DNA of 64,000 nucleotides from Halorussus litoreus (GTDB lineage: Archaea; Halobacteriota; Halobacteria; Halobacteriales; Haladaptataceae), in contig NZ_QLVG01000002.1 in NCBI RefSeq assembly GCF_003382685.1, positions 98,988-162,987 of the forward strand, written 5' to 3'. Shown here piece after piece: positions 61,298 through 64,000 of this stretch. Position 1 is the first letter of the stretch. Every line of letters begins with the position of its first letter. The notes under the pieces were generated by a model. The model was not told the DNA's origin and ran no database searches. It was given only the letters and a program-made list of their open reading frames with translations. Made by a program: the position numbers and the translations under genes.

Positions 61298-62623
61298 ATG
61301 CACGAAACCGAAGAAAAGACGCTGAACAGCCTCGTACCACTCGGTCTAATTCATGCGTTTCAGAGTTGGTTTCGCGGGTTTCAGGGCCAGCGGGTCGGAG
61401 ACCCGCGGCCCTGTCCGAAGTGCGGTGAAACCACGGTCTGGAAGAACGGCTACCGAACGGATCGGCTCTTCGCCATCCTCATCACCGAGGATGGCTTCGA
61501 CGAGATCACTGTCGAGATTCAGCGGTATCAGTGCTCCGAGTGCAGACATTCCTACGATGGCGATATCGGGGAGCTGTTCTACGAGGACTGTGAATACGCC
61601 AAACCAGTCGTTGATCTCTGCCTGTTCCATGCGGCGAAGAATCCGTTCCACGCGTGCGAACGGATTCTTCAGAATCAGTACGGTCTCCAGGTTGACCGCG
61701 ATACGATCCAACGCTATGCCGAGCTGTTCGGCGACGAAGTCGCCGAGCAGCACAGCGTCACGATTGCCGGCTGCATCCTCTCGATGAACTTCCTCTCGCT
61801 GTTGTTCGGTGTCAGCACCGTTGACGAACTCAAAACCGAGTTCGCCGACGAACTCGCTGCCGAGGACATCGACGGTCTCGTCGGGGTCGCCGACGAGACC
61901 TATCCGGCGAAGAAGGGCGCAAAGAAAGACCTCTACGAGGAAAATATGCGCCGGAAACAGGAGGGAGAAAACCCGAAGAAGTGGCCGGAAGGGTTCACTG
62001 TCGGATGTTCCTATCTGACTCAGCTGGGTTGTTTCGCCGGACTCCAGTGTCGGAACACCGCCTTCGCGCGAGCGCTGGCGCTCGCGCTCGTCTTCCCGCT
62101 CTTGGGTGTGGATTATTGGCTCACCGACGACAACGACTGCTACAACGACATCTTGCCGGATCGGGTGAAGTGTCTCGTCCACAAGCTCCGGACACGCGCT
62201 CGCAGCGACGAGCGCGTGTCCGAACTGCACGAGGCGGGCGAGTTAGAGGAGTTGCGGGAGTATCTCGAAGACGAGTACGAGACTGCGTACGAGGAGATAG
62301 TGGCGACACTCCGTGAGGAGCACCCATCGTTCTGGGACGAGGACGAAGAAGAGTTCAATGGGCCAGTGAGTACGAATGCAATCGAAGGGGGGAACTGGCG
62401 GCTGAAATACGGCCTTGGAGTCCCGTACGCGCGGTGCCATGCGGCACGCGCGCGTACATCGTTGTTGGCGCTGCGTGAATCGATGTCGACGTTCACAAAC
62501 GGCGAGCCGGCGGAGAGCTTCGCTCACCGCCACGGCTCATTTAGCTTTGAGCAGGTGTTGGGTGAGTCCTCGACACAGCCGCTACCGCCCCGGAAAGAAG
62601 ATCACGTAACTCAGGCGGCGTAA
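61298..62623 (+). CDS. Insertion-sequence transposase (ISH6-like)
   Basis: This 441-residue protein has an N-terminal zinc motif (CPKCGETTVW...CSEC, about residues 40-85) typical of transposases that bind their ends. A DDE-type catalytic region follows, probably using Asp in GVADETYP (about 198), Asp in WLTDDNDCY (about 275) and Glu in NAIEGGNWRLKYG (about 363). Length and pattern recall the haloarchaeal ISH6 group, but this is from memory. The reading frame is intact. Clear terminal inverted repeats and target duplications were not found in the 211 bases before or 115 bases after it, so the element may be truncated or the ends may be divergent. Confidence 0.75.
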   Translation: MHETEEKTLNSLVPLGLIHAFQSWFRGFQGQRVGDPRPCPKCGETTVWKNGYRTDRLFAILITEDGFDEITVEIQRYQCSECRHSYDGDIGELFYEDCEYAKPVVDLCLFHAAKNPFHACERILQNQYGLQVDRDTIQRYAELFGDEVAEQHSVTIAGCILSMNFLSLLFGVSTVDELKTEFADELAAEDIDGLVGVADETYPAKKGAKKDLYEENMRRKQEGENPKKWPEGFTVGCSYLTQLGCFAGLQCRNTAFARALALALVFPLLGVDYWLTDDNDCYNDILPDRVKCLVHKLRTRARSDERVSELHEAGELEELREYLEDEYETAYEEIVATLREEHPSFWDEDEEEFNGPVSTNAIEGGNWRLKYGLGVPYARCHAARARTSLLALRESMSTFTNGEPAESFAHRHGSFSFEQVLGESSTQPLPPRKEDHVTQAA

Positions 62624-62738
62624 GAATCGGAAGGAGGAAGCAGCGGGTAAGGCTCTGCGTTTCACCCGAGTACTCCTCAGCACCTGAGCGTCTAGCATAA
62701 ATAGTTATGTGAGTTGCGCACCTACCTACGGACTGGGT

Positions 62739-63044
62739 ATGACCGACGCAAACGTCGCCCTCCTCGTTCGACTCCAAGCACAGTCCGGCAAAGAATCCGA
62801 TGTCGAGGAATTCCTCCGTTCGGCACTGCCGATGGCCGAGGAAGAACCGGACACCACCACGTGGTTCGCGCTCCGCATGGACGATTCGACGTTCGGCATC
62901 TTCGACACCTTTCCGGATGAATCCGGTCGGGAAGCGCATCTCTCGGGCGAAATCGCTGCTGCCTTGGAGGAAAACGCGGACGAGCTGTTCGCAGAACCGC
63001 CGGAGATAGAAGAAGTCGACGTACTGGAGGCCAAACTCCCCTAA
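62739..63044 (+). CDS. Antibiotic-biosynthesis-monooxygenase (ABM) domain protein
   Basis: This 101-residue protein starts at ATG 62739; an upstream in-frame GTG adds ten unlikely residues. It is a ferredoxin-like fold with the ABM pattern: VALLVRLQAQSGKESDVEEFL, then TTTWFALRMDDSTFGIFDTF and a last strand VDVLEAKL. Such dimeric proteins are quinol or heme-handling enzymes or have unknown roles. Nothing nearby shares its pathway; the gene is cargo beside an insertion sequence. Confidence 0.85.
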   Translation: MTDANVALLVRLQAQSGKESDVEEFLRSALPMAEEEPDTTTWFALRMDDSTFGIFDTFPDESGREAHLSGEIAAALEENADELFAEPPEIEEVDVLEAKLP

Positions 63045-63141
63045 CATCTGAAATTGGACAGACAGAAGCAGCAAAGACGAATCTCACATCTCGTTCACGA
63101 ACGCCGGACGTGGCGATGGACCCTTTCGCGCTACCGCGCCG

Positions 63142-63276
63142 TTAGTGGCGACCTTCCTCGAACTCCTCGATGATTTTATCACAGAAGGCGGGGATGTCGT
63201 CGGGCTTGCGGCTGGTCACCAGTCCCTCGTCGACGACGACTTCCTCGTTGACCCACTCGCCGCCCGCGCCAGTCCA
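63142..63276 (-). pseudogene. C-terminal fragment of a DJ-1/PfpI family protein
   Basis: About 44 residues on the minus strand ([20 protein letters not shown], then [19 protein letters not shown]) match the end of PfpI/DJ-1 glutamine-amidotransferase-like proteins, including the conserved TSRKPDD. The catalytic Cys and the N-terminal three quarters are missing. The fragment is joined out of frame to the end of the DUF6610 fragment at about 63254-63276. Confidence 0.75.
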
Positions 63277-63745
63277 CAGGGTCGGAGAACTCGTGGGCGA
63301 GTCGATCAGCGTAGCCGCGCGAGTAGCCGACGACGAGGTCATCAGGGATCGCGTGAATCGCCGCACGGCACTTCGGGACGATCACGAGGTCAGCCGCTGG
63401 ATAGCTTCCCTGAATCTCGCGAGCGGCAGCAACGTATTCGTTGACCTCGTCGACGTCGTAGGCGTCACCGATCACGCCGACCTGTGGTTCGTACTCGAAG
63501 AAACGCTCGACGTACCGATCAAGGTCAGGATTGCGAAAGTCGTTATCCAGCATCCCGACTGGTAACTCCAAGTTTGTGTACTGGTGCTGTTGGTAGGTAC
63601 AGTCCTCGCGAAAACCCGTGAGAAACCCGAGTCGGAATGCGTCAAGCGCGAAGGGAACGCGGTGAAGGAATGCTACGTGGTCGGCCTGCCGGGCTGCCGT
63701 AATTTCAGTCGCGATGCTGCTGGTCGGACGTGCTGAAAGCGCCAT
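63254..63745 (-). pseudogene. Truncated DUF6610-like gene fused to the PfpI fragment
   Basis: The ATG at 63745 opens a good reading frame (FALDAFRLGFLTGFREDCTY, then PDLDRYVERFFEYEPQVGVI and [20 protein letters not shown]) typical of the haloarchaeal DUF6610 family of unknown function. After DWRGRRV the family pattern stops, and the frame runs for about 25 Arg-rich residues antisense-like through the PfpI fragment to 63179. The expected C-terminal part is lost. A leader hairpin and inverted repeat D sit upstream, so it once belonged to the same set as the other plasmid genes. Confidence 0.7.
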
Positions 63746-63773
63746 CTCGAATCACCCAGAAGACGCGGGAGTA

Positions 63774-63801
63774 CTCGCCCCGCGCCCGCTCTCGGGGCGA
63801 G
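63774..63801 (-). promoter_or_regulatory. Leader hairpin 5, before the DUF6610-like gene
   Basis: CTCGCCCC (63774-63781) pairs perfectly with GGGGCGAG (63794-63801). It is preceded on the coding strand by TTTT and lies 28 bases before the ATG at 63745. Confidence 0.6.
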
Positions 63802-63826
63802 AAAATACCACCAGCGGACGCCACTA

Positions 63827-63868
63827 TTAACCAACAACAGCAGCTTTACCGCTCCTGATGTTGGTTAA
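63827..63868. promoter_or_regulatory. TTAACCAACA / TGTTGGTTAA inverted repeat, copy D
   Basis: Perfect 10-base arms lie at 63827-63836 and 63859-63868 with a 22-base centre. It is 81 bases before the DUF6610-like start and two bases after the stop of the partial gene at the window edge. Confidence 0.7.
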
Positions 63869-63869
63869 C

Positions 63870-64000
63870 TCACCGGTGGTATCGAGCCTCGAGTGGGTCG
63901 ATCTCTCCGGCGTGGACGAGACTCGTCTCTGAGTCCGCCTCTTCGTGAAGAAGATCGACGAGTGCGAACTGCGCGCAGGCAGTGAACGAACACGCCTCGT
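63870..64000 (-). CDS. C-terminal part of a plasmid gene of unknown function (runs off the window)
   Basis: On the minus strand a frame enters from the window edge and ends at the TGA at 63870-63872, giving 42 residues (EACSFTACAQFALVDLLHEE, then AGEIDPLEARYHR). Its codon use is like its neighbours. It resembles C-terminal ends of conserved haloarchaeal plasmid proteins, but I cannot name it. Only the tail is visible. Confidence 0.6.
   Translation of the reverse strand, partial: EACSFTACAQFALVDLLHEEADSETSLVHAGEIDPLEARYHR

Noticed and set aside
61145..62738. Terminal inverted repeats and target duplication of the ISH6-like element
   Set aside because: A weak similarity (GTGAAA...CTTAC) between about 61259 and the complement of about 62680 was seen, but spacing differs by three bases and the flanks do not match, so the ends are left undefined.

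Overview
The window comes from a halophilic archaeon (class Halobacteria). The proteins are very acidic. The basal factors are archaeal: a TATA-binding protein and two Orc1/Cdc6 initiators. Several genes have a TATA box about 27-34 bases before a leaderless start, and there is a haloarchaeal IS1341-type TnpB. The replicon functions present are ParA with a partner, a tyrosine recombinase, two Orc1/Cdc6 genes, nine origin-like repeats around one of them, a family-B polymerase cluster and an ArdC-like protein. These suggest a megaplasmid, chromid or integrated plasmid rather than core chromosome.

Layout. 1-2153: stress protein, CPBP protease and a SpoIIM-like membrane protein. 2179-5257: tyrosine recombinase with a perfect 13-6-13 inverted repeat, then a partition cassette (ParA plus partner) with TTCGTTT-type repeats. 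5258-14043: an AddA/AddB-like helicase-nuclease pair and a divergent PD-(D/E)XK nuclease. 14294-22042: a rightward operon of a ribbon-helix-helix protein, two paralogous repeat proteins, an SF2 helicase that ends in the same repeat, and a broken metallo-beta-lactamase gene. 22190-30027: a leftward operon of an AbrB-like protein, an Eco57I-type methylase-nuclease, an SNF2 helicase and a TBP paralogue. 30312-33233: a GmrSD-type enzyme and a CoiA-like nuclease. 33500-37707: an Orc1/Cdc6 gene and an AT-richer two-gene cassette (NA37-like protein plus membrane protein). 38304-48230: a double-XRE regulator facing a 3090-residue protein that joins an SF2 helicase, HNH-associated repeats, DUF4011, an SF1 helicase, a Vsr/DUF559-like nuclease, DUF3320 and two zinc motifs.

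48231-64000 is the plasmid backbone. It holds a TnpB element between imperfect direct repeats, a RecA-like/small protein/PolB operon, and orc1 with its origin. It also has an HNH protein, a nucleotidyltransferase toxin-antitoxin-like pair, a SWIM protein, an ArdC-like protein, a transposase and two truncated genes fused together. Two recurring noncoding signals mark this part. One is a TTAACCAACA / TGTTGGTTAA inverted repeat found four times upstream of leftward genes. The other is a GC-rich hairpin just before the starts of five leftward genes.

Taken together, about 45 kb is dense in nuclease, helicase and methylase genes between two sets of replication genes, which is the form of a plasmid-borne defence island. 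The strongest candidates for undescribed systems are the 14294-20151 operon, the 3090-residue fusion and the 34874-37707 pair. All functional calls come from reading motifs; no database search was possible.
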